Below, piece by piece: positions 33,799-43,145 of a stretch of DNA of 64,000 nt (its first letter is position 1; the number at the start of each line of letters is the position of its first letter). The translations under genes were made by a program, and so were the position numbers. Location of the stretch: positions 1 through 64,000 of the forward strand of contig JAQYVZ010000002.1 in assembly GCA_030145205.1 (NCBI GenBank), read 5' to 3'. The notes under the pieces are model-generated. The model was given only the letters and a program-made list of their open reading frames with translations. It was not told the DNA's origin and searched no databases. Source of the DNA: Desulfuromonadales bacterium (GTDB lineage Bacteria; Desulfobacterota; Desulfuromonadia; Desulfuromonadales; BM103).

Positions 33799-34515
33799 TT
33801 ACGTTCCACAACCAACCGGATCTCGCAAGAACCGATAGCCCCGACCTCGCACTGTCTGGAAATGTTGGGGCGAGCTCGGATCTGCTTCAAAATATTTTCG
33901 CAGACGAACAATGAAATTATCGAGAGTCCGGGTTTCCGTGTCTGCAGCAACCCCCCAGACAGACTCGAGCAACTGCGCTCGACTCAGGATCCGGCCTTCA
34001 TTCAGGAAAAATGTCGCCAGCATGCGAGCCTCCAGGTCCGTCAAGTGAACTTCGCCGCGGCCTGTCGTTGCCTGCAACTGCTTGAGATCGACCAGATTCT
34101 CGCCGAAACAGTACTGGCCATTCTCTTCCGAAGAAGGCCGATACCAACCGGAACGTTTCAGGATTCCTTGCACGCGAAGCAGGAATTCATCGAGGCTGAA
34201 CGGTTTGGTGAGGTAATCATCTGCGCCTTCCTGCAATCCGGCGACCCGGTCCTGTTCTTCACAGAGTGCTGTAAGCATCAGGATCGGTAGCTGCGGCTCA
34301 TGCTTGCGGATTTTGCGACAGACATCCAGCCCATGACCATCCGGTAGCATCAGGTCGAGCACAACCAGACTGAGCTGTTCACGCTGGAAACAGGCCAGAG
34401 CATCAGCGCCCGTTTCCACGTGTGTAACCCGGTAGCCCTCACATTCCAGGTTGAAAACCAAGCCTTTTGCGATATTCGGTTCATCTTCGACAAGCAGAAT
34501 GTGAGGCCGGTCCAT
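33799..34515 (-). CDS. OmpR/PhoB-family response regulator
   Basis: The receiver domain (residues 1 to 120) has Glu10/Asp11, phospho-acceptor Asp54 (VVLDLMLPDGHG) and Lys104. Residues about 140 to 235 form a winged-helix DNA-binding domain with the HLTDLEARMLATFFLNEGRILSRAQLLESVWG pattern and the terminal VRGRGYRF hairpin. Its gene follows the histidine kinase by five bases. The Pho-box-like repeat at 35529-35546, upstream of the pair, suggests autoregulation, but the regulon is inference. Confidence 0.95.
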   Translation of the reverse strand: MDRPHILLVEDEPNIAKGLVFNLECEGYRVTHVETGADALACFQREQLSLVVLDLMLPDGHGLDVCRKIRKHEPQLPILMLTALCEEQDRVAGLQEGADDYLTKPFSLDEFLLRVQGILKRSGWYRPSSEENGQYCFGENLVDLKQLQATTGRGEVHLTDLEARMLATFFLNEGRILSRAQLLESVWGVAADTETRTLDNFIVRLRKYFEADPSSPQHFQTVRGRGYRFLRDPVGCGT

Positions 34516-34520
34516 AACCC

Positions 34521-35471
34521 TCAGTCCTTGTTCGCCACAAGTGGCAGATAAAGATGGAAGGTCGTGCCCAGCCCCGGACCGGGGCTGGTAACACGAACCT
34601 TACCATGGTGACGTTTGATCATTGTATTCACAATAAAAAGTCCCAGGCCCGAGCCACGAATATTCTCATCCTTGCGTCTGACTCGGTAAAACACCTTGAA
34701 AACCTTCTTCAGGTGCTGATTGTCAAGACCGCGGCCATTGTCCGTAATGGCGAGATGGCAACGTTCACCGTCGACCTGGTGCAGGGCAATGTCAATCCGT
34801 GGTGAGCCATCGGCATAAAGAACCGCATTTTCAAGAAGATTGCGGAAAACGGTCTCCATTGCCTCCCGGTCAATCGGGACAGTCAGGCCCGGAGCAATAT
34901 CCAGACTCATCTTGCCGGCACGCGGCAGGTCAAACTGGCGAGCCTGAAAATATTTCTCGGTAAACGAAGAAAAATCAGTGTCCTGCAGGTTCAGGGTCCA
35001 ATGCTTCTGCTCGATCCGGCTGGCTGACAACAGATTGTCAATCAGGCCGTTCAGACGATTTGCATCCCCCTGCATGGTATCAAGAAAAACCAGCAGCTGA
35101 TCCGGCGATGGATCCCGCCGACGGATCGTCTCGAGGTGGAGTTGCAAAGACGCCAGGGGAGATTTCAGCTCGTGGGTCACCTGCGACATGAACTGTTTCT
35201 GTTCACGAATCAGTGAGGCCTGGCGCGACCAGTAGACGAAGATGACATAGACGCCAACCAGAATGGCAACCAGTAGCAAAAGTCCTTCCGCCAGGATGAC
35301 CCAGTCCGGACCGGGAAGAAAGAGTTCCGGGCTGTATTCCTCTGCCAGTTCACGCAGTTTACGGTGTTGACCAAGAAACCAGTCGAACCAGATGATGACG
35401 ACCAGCACCCAAGCCAACTGAATACCGATAAAAGCCATCAGCGGGTTAAATATTTTTCTCCATAGCTTCAT
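34521..35471 (-). CDS. Sensor histidine kinase, partner of the OmpR-family regulator
   Basis: An inner-membrane kinase of 316 residues with two helices at about 11 to 33 and 57 to 80, leaving a very short periplasmic loop of about 25 residues. No HAMP or PAS domain follows; the H-box comes straight after (QVTHELKSPLASL, His100). N-box RNLLENAVLYADG, G1 box DNGRGLD and G2 box GSGLGLFIV are intact. With so little periplasmic domain, it may sense membrane state or a partner protein. The ATG at 35471 has no strong ribosome site. Confidence 0.94.
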   Translation of the reverse strand: MKLWRKIFNPLMAFIGIQLAWVLVVIIWFDWFLGQHRKLRELAEEYSPELFLPGPDWVILAEGLLLLVAILVGVYVIFVYWSRQASLIREQKQFMSQVTHELKSPLASLQLHLETIRRRDPSPDQLLVFLDTMQGDANRLNGLIDNLLSASRIEQKHWTLNLQDTDFSSFTEKYFQARQFDLPRAGKMSLDIAPGLTVPIDREAMETVFRNLLENAVLYADGSPRIDIALHQVDGERCHLAITDNGRGLDNQHLKKVFKVFYRVRRKDENIRGSGLGLFIVNTMIKRHHGKVRVTSPGPGLGTTFHLYLPLVANKD

Positions 35472-35528
35472 AGTGCGTTTTTAACATCCAGACCAAAGAA
35501 TCGACAAGTCCTTATCTTCGCAACAGGT

Positions 35529-35546
35529 TTTACAGAACTATTACAG
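35529..35546 (-). promoter_or_regulatory. Pho-box-like direct repeat
   Basis: Minus-strand CTGTAAT-AGTT-CTGTAAA: two seven-base half sites four bases apart, the same spacing as the classic PhoB box. It lies in the 140-base gap between the histidine kinase gene and the divergent nitronate monooxygenase gene. Confidence 0.55.
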
Positions 35547-35611
35547 TAATCCATCAAATGACTTGTTAAAATGTTCGGATTAGAATGAACACACAGCCAC
35601 AAGGAGAAAGA

Positions 35612-36682
35612 ATGCGTATCGGCAAACATGAAGTCACCTACCCCCTGATCCAGGGTGGCATGGGCGTCCGCGTTTCCGGGGCGAGCTTGGCCGGCCACGT
35701 CGCCCGTTGCGGTGGTATCGGCCTGATTGCAACTGCCGGCATCGCCATGAACAGCCCGCGCTACGACGGCAGCAACTATTTTACTGCTGAGCCGCTGGCG
35801 TTGATAGATGAGTTGCGTGAAGCTTACAAAATAGCTCCGGACGGCGTCATTGGGACCAACTGCATGGTTGCTGTCACTGACTACGCTGAACTGGTACGAG
35901 CTTCCTGTGAGGGCGGCGCGAAGCTGATCGTTAGCGGTGCCGGACTGCCGCTCAACCTGCCTGAGCTGACGGCAGATTGGCCTGACGTAGCCTTGGTACC
36001 AATCGTATCCTCGGTCAAAGCCGCCATGTTGATCCTTAAGAAGTGGAACAGAAACTACAATCGGTTGCCGGACGCCATTGTGGTTGAAGACCCTGATACA
36101 GCGGGCGGCCATCTGGGCGAAAAGCTGGAGAATATCGGCACCGGTCAGTACGACCAGTATGCAACAGTACGTGGTGTCAAACAGTTGCTGCGTGACGAAT
36201 ACGAGAGTGATGCACCGGTCATTGCCGCCGGCGGTGTCTGGAGCCGTGCCGATTTCGACGATGCTTTGGAACAGGGTGCGGATGGTGTTCAAATGGGAAC
36301 ACGCTTTGTCACCACCGAAGAATGCGACGCTGACGAAGCCTTCAAACAAGCCTATCTGCAGTGTTCGAAAGAGGATATCGGCCTCATCATGAGTCCGGCT
36401 GGGCTCCCGGGGCGAGCGCTCTACGGCAATGTCGAAGCGATTCGTGCCAGGGACCTGAAGCTGACGCCGAAGTGTCCGACTGGTTGCCTGCGCAAATGCG
36501 CCTATAAAACGGATGGTGAGCGTTTTTGCATTGTTCACGCCCTTGACCGCGCTCAGCGAGGCGATGTGGAGACCGGTCTGATTTTCTGCGGCAGCAACGC
36601 CTGGAAAGCTGACCGGATCGAGACCGTGGCAGGGATTTTTGAAGACCTGTTCGCCTCCTCCAGCAAAGCGATCAACAGCTGA
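35612..36682 (+). CDS. Nitronate monooxygenase-like FMN enzyme with four C-terminal cysteines
   Basis: A TIM-barrel FMN protein of the nitronate monooxygenase / 2-nitropropane dioxygenase family (which also includes FabK). PLIQGGMGVRVSGASLA begins the barrel; EDPDTAGGHLG (near residue 159) carries the conserved His; VIAAGGVWSRADFDDAL and GADGVQMGTRFV bind the FMN phosphate. Unusually, residues 288 to 306 hold Cys288, Cys292, Cys296 and Cys306. The ATG at 35612 has AAGGAG at correct spacing; a nine-codon extension to 35585 is ignored. It is 356 residues, divergent from the two-component pair, and ends in a good terminator. Confidence 0.87.
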   Translation: MRIGKHEVTYPLIQGGMGVRVSGASLAGHVARCGGIGLIATAGIAMNSPRYDGSNYFTAEPLALIDELREAYKIAPDGVIGTNCMVAVTDYAELVRASCEGGAKLIVSGAGLPLNLPELTADWPDVALVPIVSSVKAAMLILKKWNRNYNRLPDAIVVEDPDTAGGHLGEKLENIGTGQYDQYATVRGVKQLLRDEYESDAPVIAAGGVWSRADFDDALEQGADGVQMGTRFVTTEECDADEAFKQAYLQCSKEDIGLIMSPAGLPGRALYGNVEAIRARDLKLTPKCPTGCLRKCAYKTDGERFCIVHALDRAQRGDVETGLIFCGSNAWKADRIETVAGIFEDLFASSSKAINS

Positions 36683-36711
36683 GCTGCCGACATCATCGAC
36701 CGAAACAATCC

Positions 36712-36746
36712 AAAACGCTCCTGCATTTCGTCGGGAGCGTTTTTTT
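36712..36746 (+). terminator. Intrinsic terminator after the nitronate monooxygenase-like gene
   Basis: AACGCTCC / GGAGCGTT stem with a 12-base loop, followed by a seven-base T-tract (36740-36746). Confidence 0.88.
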
Positions 36747-36820
36747 ATGGAAAAACCAAAGTTTTCCAACAGCGCAATTTATGGTTTAATGTTCGCTCAA
36801 TCTGCTGACAGGAGGAAGTT

Positions 36821-37354
36821 ATGGCTAAACGATTTATCATGACGGCATTTGGCAAAGATCGCCCCGGCATTGTCGCTGATGTCACCCGGTTGCTTTACGA
36901 AAATGACTGCAACCTCGAAGACACGACCATGTCAATGCTTGCGGACGAGTTTACCTTGAGTCTTTTGTTTACAAGCACGCAAGAAGAGCTCGAAGAGACA
37001 CTGACCAGAGATTGCCGACGACTTGAGCTGGACCAGGGGATTTCTGCGTTCGTGCGCCCTCTGCTGCCACGCAAAGGCGAAACCCGTAGCAGCGGATACA
37101 AGACCTGTACGTTGCAGATCGAAGGACTGGACCAGGCTGGCATCGTCTACAAAACCAGCCAGTTCCTTGCCGATCATCAGCTCAATATTCTCCAGCTGGA
37201 ATCGACCTCAAGCGCTTCTTCGGAAAGTGGTGCAACGATTTACAGCATGACCATCGATGTTCAGGTGCCTGAAGAAATGCCCTTTGACCAACTTGAGCAA
37301 GAGCTGACGTCTGTTGCAGATGAGTTGCACGTCGACATCCTGCTGGTCCGCTAA
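36821..37354 (+). CDS. Double-ACT-domain protein (GcvR-like)
   Basis: Two ACT domains in tandem: residues 1 to about 78 (KRFIMTAFGKDRPGIVADVTRLLYENDCNLEDT) and about 92 to 177 (YKTCTLQIEGLDQAGIVYKTSQFLADHQLNI). This layout is that of the glycine cleavage repressor GcvR and related amino-acid-sensing regulators; no DNA-binding domain is present. The ATG at 36821 follows AGGAGG. MltA converges on it with a 10-base gap. Exact partner unknown. Confidence 0.88.
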   Translation: MAKRFIMTAFGKDRPGIVADVTRLLYENDCNLEDTTMSMLADEFTLSLLFTSTQEELEETLTRDCRRLELDQGISAFVRPLLPRKGETRSSGYKTCTLQIEGLDQAGIVYKTSQFLADHQLNILQLESTSSASSESGATIYSMTIDVQVPEEMPFDQLEQELTSVADELHVDILLVR

Positions 37355-37364
37355 CAACGGATTT

Positions 37365-38579
37365 CTACTTGCTTGGCAGTAGCACCCAGAGCCGGACATC
37401 CTGTTTCATCCGGCCGGCCTGGGCGCCTGCCTGATCTCCCATCCCCCAGAAGAAATCAGCTCGCACTCTCCCCTTAATGGCACCACCGGTATCTTGCGCC
37501 AGCATCAGCCTGCGCAAGGGCCGGTCGCTATTGGGCCAGGTTGTTGCCAGAAAAACAGGAGCACCTAACGGAACATAGCGTGTGTCTACTGCCAGGCTGC
37601 GTCCTGGAGTCAGGGGAACACCCAAGGCCCCTGGCGGGCTATCGACGCCATTGCCCAGCTCACGGAAGAATACATAACTCGGATTCTGTGCCAGCAGCTC
37701 TGCCGTCCTGGTGGGGTTCTTGCGGGCCCAGGCCCTAATATTCTGCATCGACATCTGGTCGCGGCTCATGATTCCGCGTTCAATCATCCATTTGCCGATG
37801 GAGCGGTAGGGATGACCGTTCTGATCAGCGTAATTGACCATCACCCGGCTACCATCCTCAAATAGAATCTGCCCTGACCCCTGAATCTGCAGAAAAAACA
37901 GTTCCACCGGATCTGCGACCCAGAAAAGCTCCTGCCCGGACAGCGGCTGCTCTGGTCCGTCAATGACGTCCCTGTCCCAGTAAGGCACAACCCGTGTTCC
38001 CTCCAGACGACCACGCAGACGGTAGTTGGCAAGGCTCGGATAAAGATCACTGAGATCAATGGTCAGCAGATCTGCGGGACGTTGATAAAGAGGATAGGCG
38101 TATTCGGAGGTTTTAACGCGACTACCGCGCAAATCGGGAACGTAGTAGCCGGTTACCATGCCGACCGGGCTGCCGTCCTCCTGACGCAGTTGGTGCGGTT
38201 CAAATTCGGTTTCAAAAAAATCCCGGACTTCTTTCGAGGGTGCTCGATCCAAAACTGCAGCCCGTGCACATACCTCCTGCCAGCCATCGCGCCAGCGTAG
38301 CGACACGCAGCTCTGCTGCAGGGCACTCAGGGCGAGCGTTGGATCATCATCAAGCCAGCCATCAACCTCGTCCCAGGTCACGGGCTGCATGGGCGCAACA
38401 ACTTCCGCTGGCGGCACGACCACTTCCGGGACAACTGGCTCAACCGGCGGCGTGACCGGAATTACCGGAACAACCGGTTCTGGTTTGGAAACGCAACCAG
38501 ACACGCTGAACACGCACCATGCCGCCAAGTAAACAACTGCAACGAAGTACAGGTTATATTTCCTAGAAAATAGTTTCAC
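37365..38579 (-). CDS. mltA: Membrane-bound lytic murein transglycosylase A
   Basis: MltA is an outer-membrane lipoprotein that cleaves peptidoglycan to 1,6-anhydromuropeptides. The lipobox is VSGC with Cys29. Residues 33 to 66 are a Pro/Val-rich linker. The MltA domain follows, with GYYVPDLRGSR, the LQIQGSGQI segment and FRELGN; the C-terminal 3D-type domain contains AQDTGGAIKG, with the family's catalytic aspartate. The start is a GTG at 38579 (MKLFSRKYN) with only a weak GGTGA site. The chain is 404 residues, longer than some relatives because of the linker. Confidence 0.95.
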   Translation of the reverse strand: MKLFSRKYNLYFVAVVYLAAWCVFSVSGCVSKPEPVVPVIPVTPPVEPVVPEVVVPPAEVVAPMQPVTWDEVDGWLDDDPTLALSALQQSCVSLRWRDGWQEVCARAAVLDRAPSKEVRDFFETEFEPHQLRQEDGSPVGMVTGYYVPDLRGSRVKTSEYAYPLYQRPADLLTIDLSDLYPSLANYRLRGRLEGTRVVPYWDRDVIDGPEQPLSGQELFWVADPVELFFLQIQGSGQILFEDGSRVMVNYADQNGHPYRSIGKWMIERGIMSRDQMSMQNIRAWARKNPTRTAELLAQNPSYVFFRELGNGVDSPPGALGVPLTPGRSLAVDTRYVPLGAPVFLATTWPNSDRPLRRLMLAQDTGGAIKGRVRADFFWGMGDQAGAQAGRMKQDVRLWVLLPSK

Positions 38580-38678
38580 AAATCACCACAGTATGCCGAA
38601 TTTAAATAAGAATATGCACTTCACACGAAAGGATTTATGTTGCTTCGCCTGGCCAGTTTGGGACTAAGCCTGTCTTTA

Positions 38679-40886
38679 TCAAAACATATCTACTGGATCG
38701 ACATCAACCGTCATGCTGACTCCGGCAGGCAGGCCCTTGCGAACGAGCGGTAAAATATCCAACAGATGGCGCAACATCGGGCGCTGTGGCGCCTTCAAAA
38801 GAATCTGGTAACGGCTTTTGCCACGCAGCCTGGAGAGCAGACAGGGGGCCGGGCCGAGCAACTCCACACCCTGACTGCGTCGCACCAGTTCCTGCGTCAG
38901 CTTCTCTGCCCCGGTTTGAGTCAGTTCCGGATCATTTCCGGCCAAAACCAGGTTGACAAGATGGCCGAAAGGCGGATACCCAAGGGCTTCCCTTTGCGAC
39001 AACTCCTCCTCTGCGAAAGCCTGATAATCATGATGTGATACATATTGCAAGGTGGCATTGTCGGGATCGAAGGTCTGGATCATCACCCGCCCAGGCAATT
39101 CACCGCGACCGGCCCGCCCTGCCATCTGACTGAGGAGAGCAAAAACCCTTTCGGCGCTGCGGAAATCGGGTAAATTGAGAGGACCATCTGCATTCAGGAC
39201 ACCGACCAGGGTGACATTCGCAAAATCGTGTCCCTTGGCAATCATCTGCGTACCGACCAGAATGTCAATCTCCCGAACTGTCATCCGGTCGAGCAGTCGG
39301 GCGTGGGCGCCTTTACGTGACGTGGTGTCGCGGTCCATGCGGGCAATCCGCGCCTCGGGGAAAGTCTGGGTCAACTCTTCTTCCAGGCGCTCCGTACCCG
39401 CCCCCTCCGGCATCATCCGACTGCCATTGCACTTTTCACAGGTTTCTGGCGGGGACAACCGATAATCACAGTAATGACAACGCAGACTCCGTTGCGCCAT
39501 GGAAAAAGTCAGAGTAATTTCACAGTTCGGGCAACGGCAGGTTGCGCCGCAATCGTGACAGAGTAAAAAAGGCGAATAACCGCGACGGTTGAGCAGCAGC
39601 AGGACCTGCTCTTTTGCGTCGAGAGCCTCATGTACCGCGGTTGACAGGGGTTCGCTCAACAAACTGTCGGTTTCTGACTGTTTCAGGTCCACCAGGGTCA
39701 CTGCCGGCAAAGGACGTGCGGCAATCCGTTCAGGCAGTTCAAGGTAGCTCATCTGCCCCAGACGCGCACGACTGTAACTGGTCAAGGCAGGGGTGGCACT
39801 GCCCAGCAACACGGTGGCATCAGACATCTGCCCTTTGAGCTGGGCAAGGTCACGCGCATTGTAACGGAAGCCCTCCGACTGCTTATAGCTTCCATCATGC
39901 TCCTCATCGACAATGATCAAACCGAGCCGCCCCAACGGTGCGAAAACAGCTGAACGGGCACCAATCACAACGTCGATTTCGCCGCGGGCGATCGAGCGCC
40001 AGGCGTCGTACCGTTCACCGTCAGACAAACCGGAATGCAATACCGCCAGGCGAACCTGATGGTTAACGAACCAGCTTCTGAAACGGCCTACCAACTGCGG
40101 TGTCAAGGCGATTTCAGGGACCATGAGCAGGGCCTGCCGGCCTTGTTTCAGACAGCAGTCAACTGACCTGAGGTAAACTTCCGTTTTGCCGCTGCCCGTA
40201 ACGCCGTGCAGCAACAACGTCGAAAAAGTCCCGGCCGTCAAAGAAGCTTCCAGCTCGTCCAGAGCCTGCTGTTGAGCGGCGTTAAGTGCGAGAGGTGTAA
40301 CCACCTGCACCGGTTCCCGTTCAAATGGATCACGCAGCCGCTCAATCTCTGTGACAGCAAGCACACCGAGTTCAACCAAACGCTGCAAGACTTGGTAAGG
40401 TGAGTCAAAAACAGCCTTGAGATCTGACAGTGGTGACTCACCGGCTGCTTTGATATAGGAATAGATTTCTTTTTGTCGTTCGCCTCGTAAAGCAGGCGTG
40501 GGATCGGTCACGCGGTACACCTTGTCGGTCAAAATCGGCGGTGGCGCGCTCCGACCGGACAGGCCTGCAGGCAAGGCTGTTCGGAAAGCTTCTCCAAGCG
40601 GATAGGTGTAATAAGCCGCTGCACGCTGATAAAAACGGCCGGTCAGATCATCAAAGAGCGGGGCATCATCAAGCAGTTCGAGAACTGGTTTGAGCTTATC
40701 AGGAGACCCGTCAAAACAGTCGATGACATATCCGACCACCTGACGGCGCCCGAGAGGGACCTTGACCCGGCTGCCGACCTGTACGCAATCGACCAGCGTT
40801 TCCGGCACAGAGTAATCAAGGGCTTTGTCAAGCGGTGCCACGACAACAATCCTGGCGATCCTGCTAAATGTTGACTGAATGGTCAT
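38679..40886 (-). CDS. priA: Primosomal protein N', replication restart helicase
   Basis: PriA reloads the replisome at stalled forks. The 735 residues contain an N-terminal DNA-binding region, Walker A GVTGSGKTEVYL, DEEH box, and the zinc-binding cysteines CHDCGATCRCPNC and CHYCDYRLSPPETCEKC, then helicase motifs V and VI (GTQMIAKGHDF and QMAGRAGRG). The ATG at 40886 is preceded only by a weak site. It is divergent from the phosphoesterase gene. Confidence 0.97.
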   Translation of the reverse strand: MTIQSTFSRIARIVVVAPLDKALDYSVPETLVDCVQVGSRVKVPLGRRQVVGYVIDCFDGSPDKLKPVLELLDDAPLFDDLTGRFYQRAAAYYTYPLGEAFRTALPAGLSGRSAPPPILTDKVYRVTDPTPALRGERQKEIYSYIKAAGESPLSDLKAVFDSPYQVLQRLVELGVLAVTEIERLRDPFEREPVQVVTPLALNAAQQQALDELEASLTAGTFSTLLLHGVTGSGKTEVYLRSVDCCLKQGRQALLMVPEIALTPQLVGRFRSWFVNHQVRLAVLHSGLSDGERYDAWRSIARGEIDVVIGARSAVFAPLGRLGLIIVDEEHDGSYKQSEGFRYNARDLAQLKGQMSDATVLLGSATPALTSYSRARLGQMSYLELPERIAARPLPAVTLVDLKQSETDSLLSEPLSTAVHEALDAKEQVLLLLNRRGYSPFLLCHDCGATCRCPNCEITLTFSMAQRSLRCHYCDYRLSPPETCEKCNGSRMMPEGAGTERLEEELTQTFPEARIARMDRDTTSRKGAHARLLDRMTVREIDILVGTQMIAKGHDFANVTLVGVLNADGPLNLPDFRSAERVFALLSQMAGRAGRGELPGRVMIQTFDPDNATLQYVSHHDYQAFAEEELSQREALGYPPFGHLVNLVLAGNDPELTQTGAEKLTQELVRRSQGVELLGPAPCLLSRLRGKSRYQILLKAPQRPMLRHLLDILPLVRKGLPAGVSMTVDVDPVDMF

Positions 40887-41043
40887 CGGTAGCGATTATC
40901 TCGGGTTTTAGCAAATGGGCGCCTTGGGCTCCCGACTTGTTCTGGCGACAAGAATAGGATATTTTGCATCAAAAAGCGCTCTACAGCATAATATACGCAG
41001 GACGCTTGATCAACAGTTTGGATCAACATCGAGATGAGGCAAA

Positions 41044-41874
41044 ATGCGAGGTTCCCGCCCGCCCCAAATAACCCGACGACGTTTCCTGACTGGCAGTCTG
41101 GTCACGCTCGGGGCAAGCTTTTTTGTCGACACCCTCTGGTATGAACCGCAGAGCGTCGTCGTGGAGAAGTTGCGCGTCGGGGGGACTCAGGCCGGGCACA
41201 CACTCCGGCTCGTCCAAATCAGCGACCTGCATCTGAAGCATCACGCACCCTTTCATGACAAGGTAGCGAAGACGATCAGCCAGCTGCGCCCTGACATCAT
41301 TTTACTGACCGGCGACTATCTGGAAGAGCAAAGAAATATCCGGGGCGTTCTTGAATTTCTGCGAGACCTAAAGGCACCGCACGGTGTGTTCGCTGTCCAG
41401 GGAAACTGGGAATACTGGTCACGTCTCGAAGGCGAAAACCTGCGCCGCCACTTTGCCGGCGTCGGGGTTCAGTTGCTGATCAACGAACGCGCTGATGTGG
41501 ATGTAAATGGACAGCCTGTCTCGATTTTCGGACTGGACTACCCTTCTTCTGTCGACCAGTTACAAAGGCTACAGAAACAGTTGGACGCGGATCGTTTCAA
41601 CGTGATGCTGTCGCATGTTCCGGCCTTTTCCCATGAAAAACTGCATGCCGGCGTCGATCTAATTCTCTGCGGGCACACCCACGGTGGGCAGGTGCGGCTG
41701 CCCAAACTCCCACCACTCTACCTGCCGCTTTACACGGGTCGTTTTGTGGCTGGACGCTACGAAGTCGGGCCGCACAGTAATCTCCTGTACGTCAATCGCG
41801 GCCTCGGTACCAGCGTTTTGCCGATGCGGCTTCTCTGCCGGCCGGAAATAACCCTGATCGAGGTGAGCAGTTAG
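41044..41874 (+). CDS. Tat-exported metallophosphoesterase (YkuE-like)
   Basis: Calcineurin-like phosphoesterase fold with a twin-arginine signal, TRRRFLTGSLVTLGASFF (residues 10 to 27), so it should be exported folded. Motifs: SDLHL, LTGDY, HVPAF and GHTHGGQ are intact. The usual GNHD/E motif here reads GNWEY (near residue 120), with Trp in place of His. GAGG lies at a good distance from the ATG. Relatives include YkuE and lipid-head-group phosphoesterases; the substrate here is unknown. Divergent from priA. Confidence 0.9.
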   Translation: MRGSRPPQITRRRFLTGSLVTLGASFFVDTLWYEPQSVVVEKLRVGGTQAGHTLRLVQISDLHLKHHAPFHDKVAKTISQLRPDIILLTGDYLEEQRNIRGVLEFLRDLKAPHGVFAVQGNWEYWSRLEGENLRRHFAGVGVQLLINERADVDVNGQPVSIFGLDYPSSVDQLQRLQKQLDADRFNVMLSHVPAFSHEKLHAGVDLILCGHTHGGQVRLPKLPPLYLPLYTGRFVAGRYEVGPHSNLLYVNRGLGTSVLPMRLLCRPEITLIEVSS

Positions 41875-41894
41875 CCTGCACTCTCCGCGCCCTG

Positions 41895-42911
41895 CTAGAG
41901 CGTCCCGCCAAACAATTCCTGAATACTGCGCAGATCGGTCATCAACTCGTCAAAATCATTGCCGGTCAGACTTTGCGCACCGTCGCACAGGGCGCGGTCC
42001 GGGTCCGGGTGAACTTCAACCATAATGCCGTGAGCGCCCACAACCAGGGCGGCCTTGGCCATCGGTGTCACAAGGTTGCGTCGCCCGGTCGCATGACTCG
42101 GGTCGACGATGATCGGCAGATGGCTCATTTCGCGAATCAACGGAACCACCGACAGATCCAGGGTGTTGCGGGTGGCGCGTTCAAAGGTGCGAATACCCCG
42201 TTCGCAAAGAATAATCCGTGGGTTACCCTCTGCCAACAGATACTCGGCGGCAGAAAGAAACTCTTCGATCGTTGCGCTCATGCCCCGTTTCAGAAGAACC
42301 GGATGCATGGTCTTGCCGGCTTCTTTGAGCAGATCGAAGTTCTGCATATTCCTGGCACCGATCTGCAAAACATCAGCATGTTTGCAGACCGTATCCAGCT
42401 GTTCGATGCGCATGACTTCGGTAATCACCGGTAACCCGACTTCATCACCGGCGCTTCTCAGATATTTCAGCCCTTCGGCCCCCAGGCCTTGAAAGCTGTG
42501 CGGTCCGGTGCGCGGTTTGAACGCCCCGCCGCGTAACATGCGTGCACCGGACGCCTTGACCAACCGCGCCGCAGCCACCATCTGCTCCTCACTCTCAATG
42601 GAACAGGGGCCAGCGATCACAACCGGCGGTTGGCCGTCGCCGAAGGTTACCCCACCAGCCTCGACAAGACTTGGCTTCGGGTGAAAATCCCGCGAGACCA
42701 GCTTGTACGGCTTACTGACATGGATGACTTCGCGTACACCGGGCATATCCCGGATAGTGGCATCATCAACATATCCCTGATTGCCCAGAACGCCGATGGC
42801 AGTCCGTTGGCTGCCGGGAATCGGCTCAGCCGTCAACCCCATTGCTTCGACGGCTTCCGTAATCGCCCGAATCTGTTCGTCCGTAGCGGTATGGTGCATA
42901 ACTATCAGCAT
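41895..42911 (-). CDS. aroF: 3-deoxy-7-phosphoheptulonate synthase, type I-beta
   Basis: Catalyses the first shikimate-pathway step from PEP and erythrose 4-phosphate. The N-terminal 75 residues (MLIVMHHTATDEQIRAITEA) are the ferredoxin-like regulatory domain seen in Thermotoga-type DAHP synthases; the barrel carries AGPCSIES, RGGAFKPRTGPHSFQG, QIGARNMQNF and DPSHATGRR. The length of 338 is standard. The ATG has an AGGAG site. The regulatory domain suggests feedback inhibition by Tyr or Phe, as in characterised relatives. Confidence 0.95.
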   Translation of the reverse strand: MLIVMHHTATDEQIRAITEAVEAMGLTAEPIPGSQRTAIGVLGNQGYVDDATIRDMPGVREVIHVSKPYKLVSRDFHPKPSLVEAGGVTFGDGQPPVVIAGPCSIESEEQMVAAARLVKASGARMLRGGAFKPRTGPHSFQGLGAEGLKYLRSAGDEVGLPVITEVMRIEQLDTVCKHADVLQIGARNMQNFDLLKEAGKTMHPVLLKRGMSATIEEFLSAAEYLLAEGNPRIILCERGIRTFERATRNTLDLSVVPLIREMSHLPIIVDPSHATGRRNLVTPMAKAALVVGAHGIMVEVHPDPDRALCDGAQSLTGNDFDELMTDLRSIQELFGGTL

Positions 42912-43069
42912 AATGATCTCTCCTGCCTTCAGTCTGGTTCGTCAGTACCCTTGCCTGCTGTCATAAAACTCATGGGGCATTCAGCCCACATGACAACTTA
43001 AACAGCAGGGTGAAGCGCCTCCACACTAACGACCTCGCGTTCCGAATTCAAGCGATTTCGCGACGGCTC

Positions 43070-43098
43070 TTGGCCTTTGCTGTCTTTTTAGTTATGCT
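43070..43098 (+). promoter_or_regulatory. Promoter of the cytochrome-trmB-truD transcript
   Basis: TTGGCC (43070-43075), 17-base spacer, TATGCT (43093-43098). Confidence 0.5.
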
Positions 43099-43145
43099 GT
43101 GCCATTACAAACTGCCTGACCATAGGAGTTTCAAGAGGTGCCGCA

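Noticed and set aside
35468-36769. Long minus-strand open frame opposite the nitronate monooxygenase gene
   Set aside because: It mirrors a real gene with conserved FMN motifs and has no recognisable domain; a typical antisense shadow.
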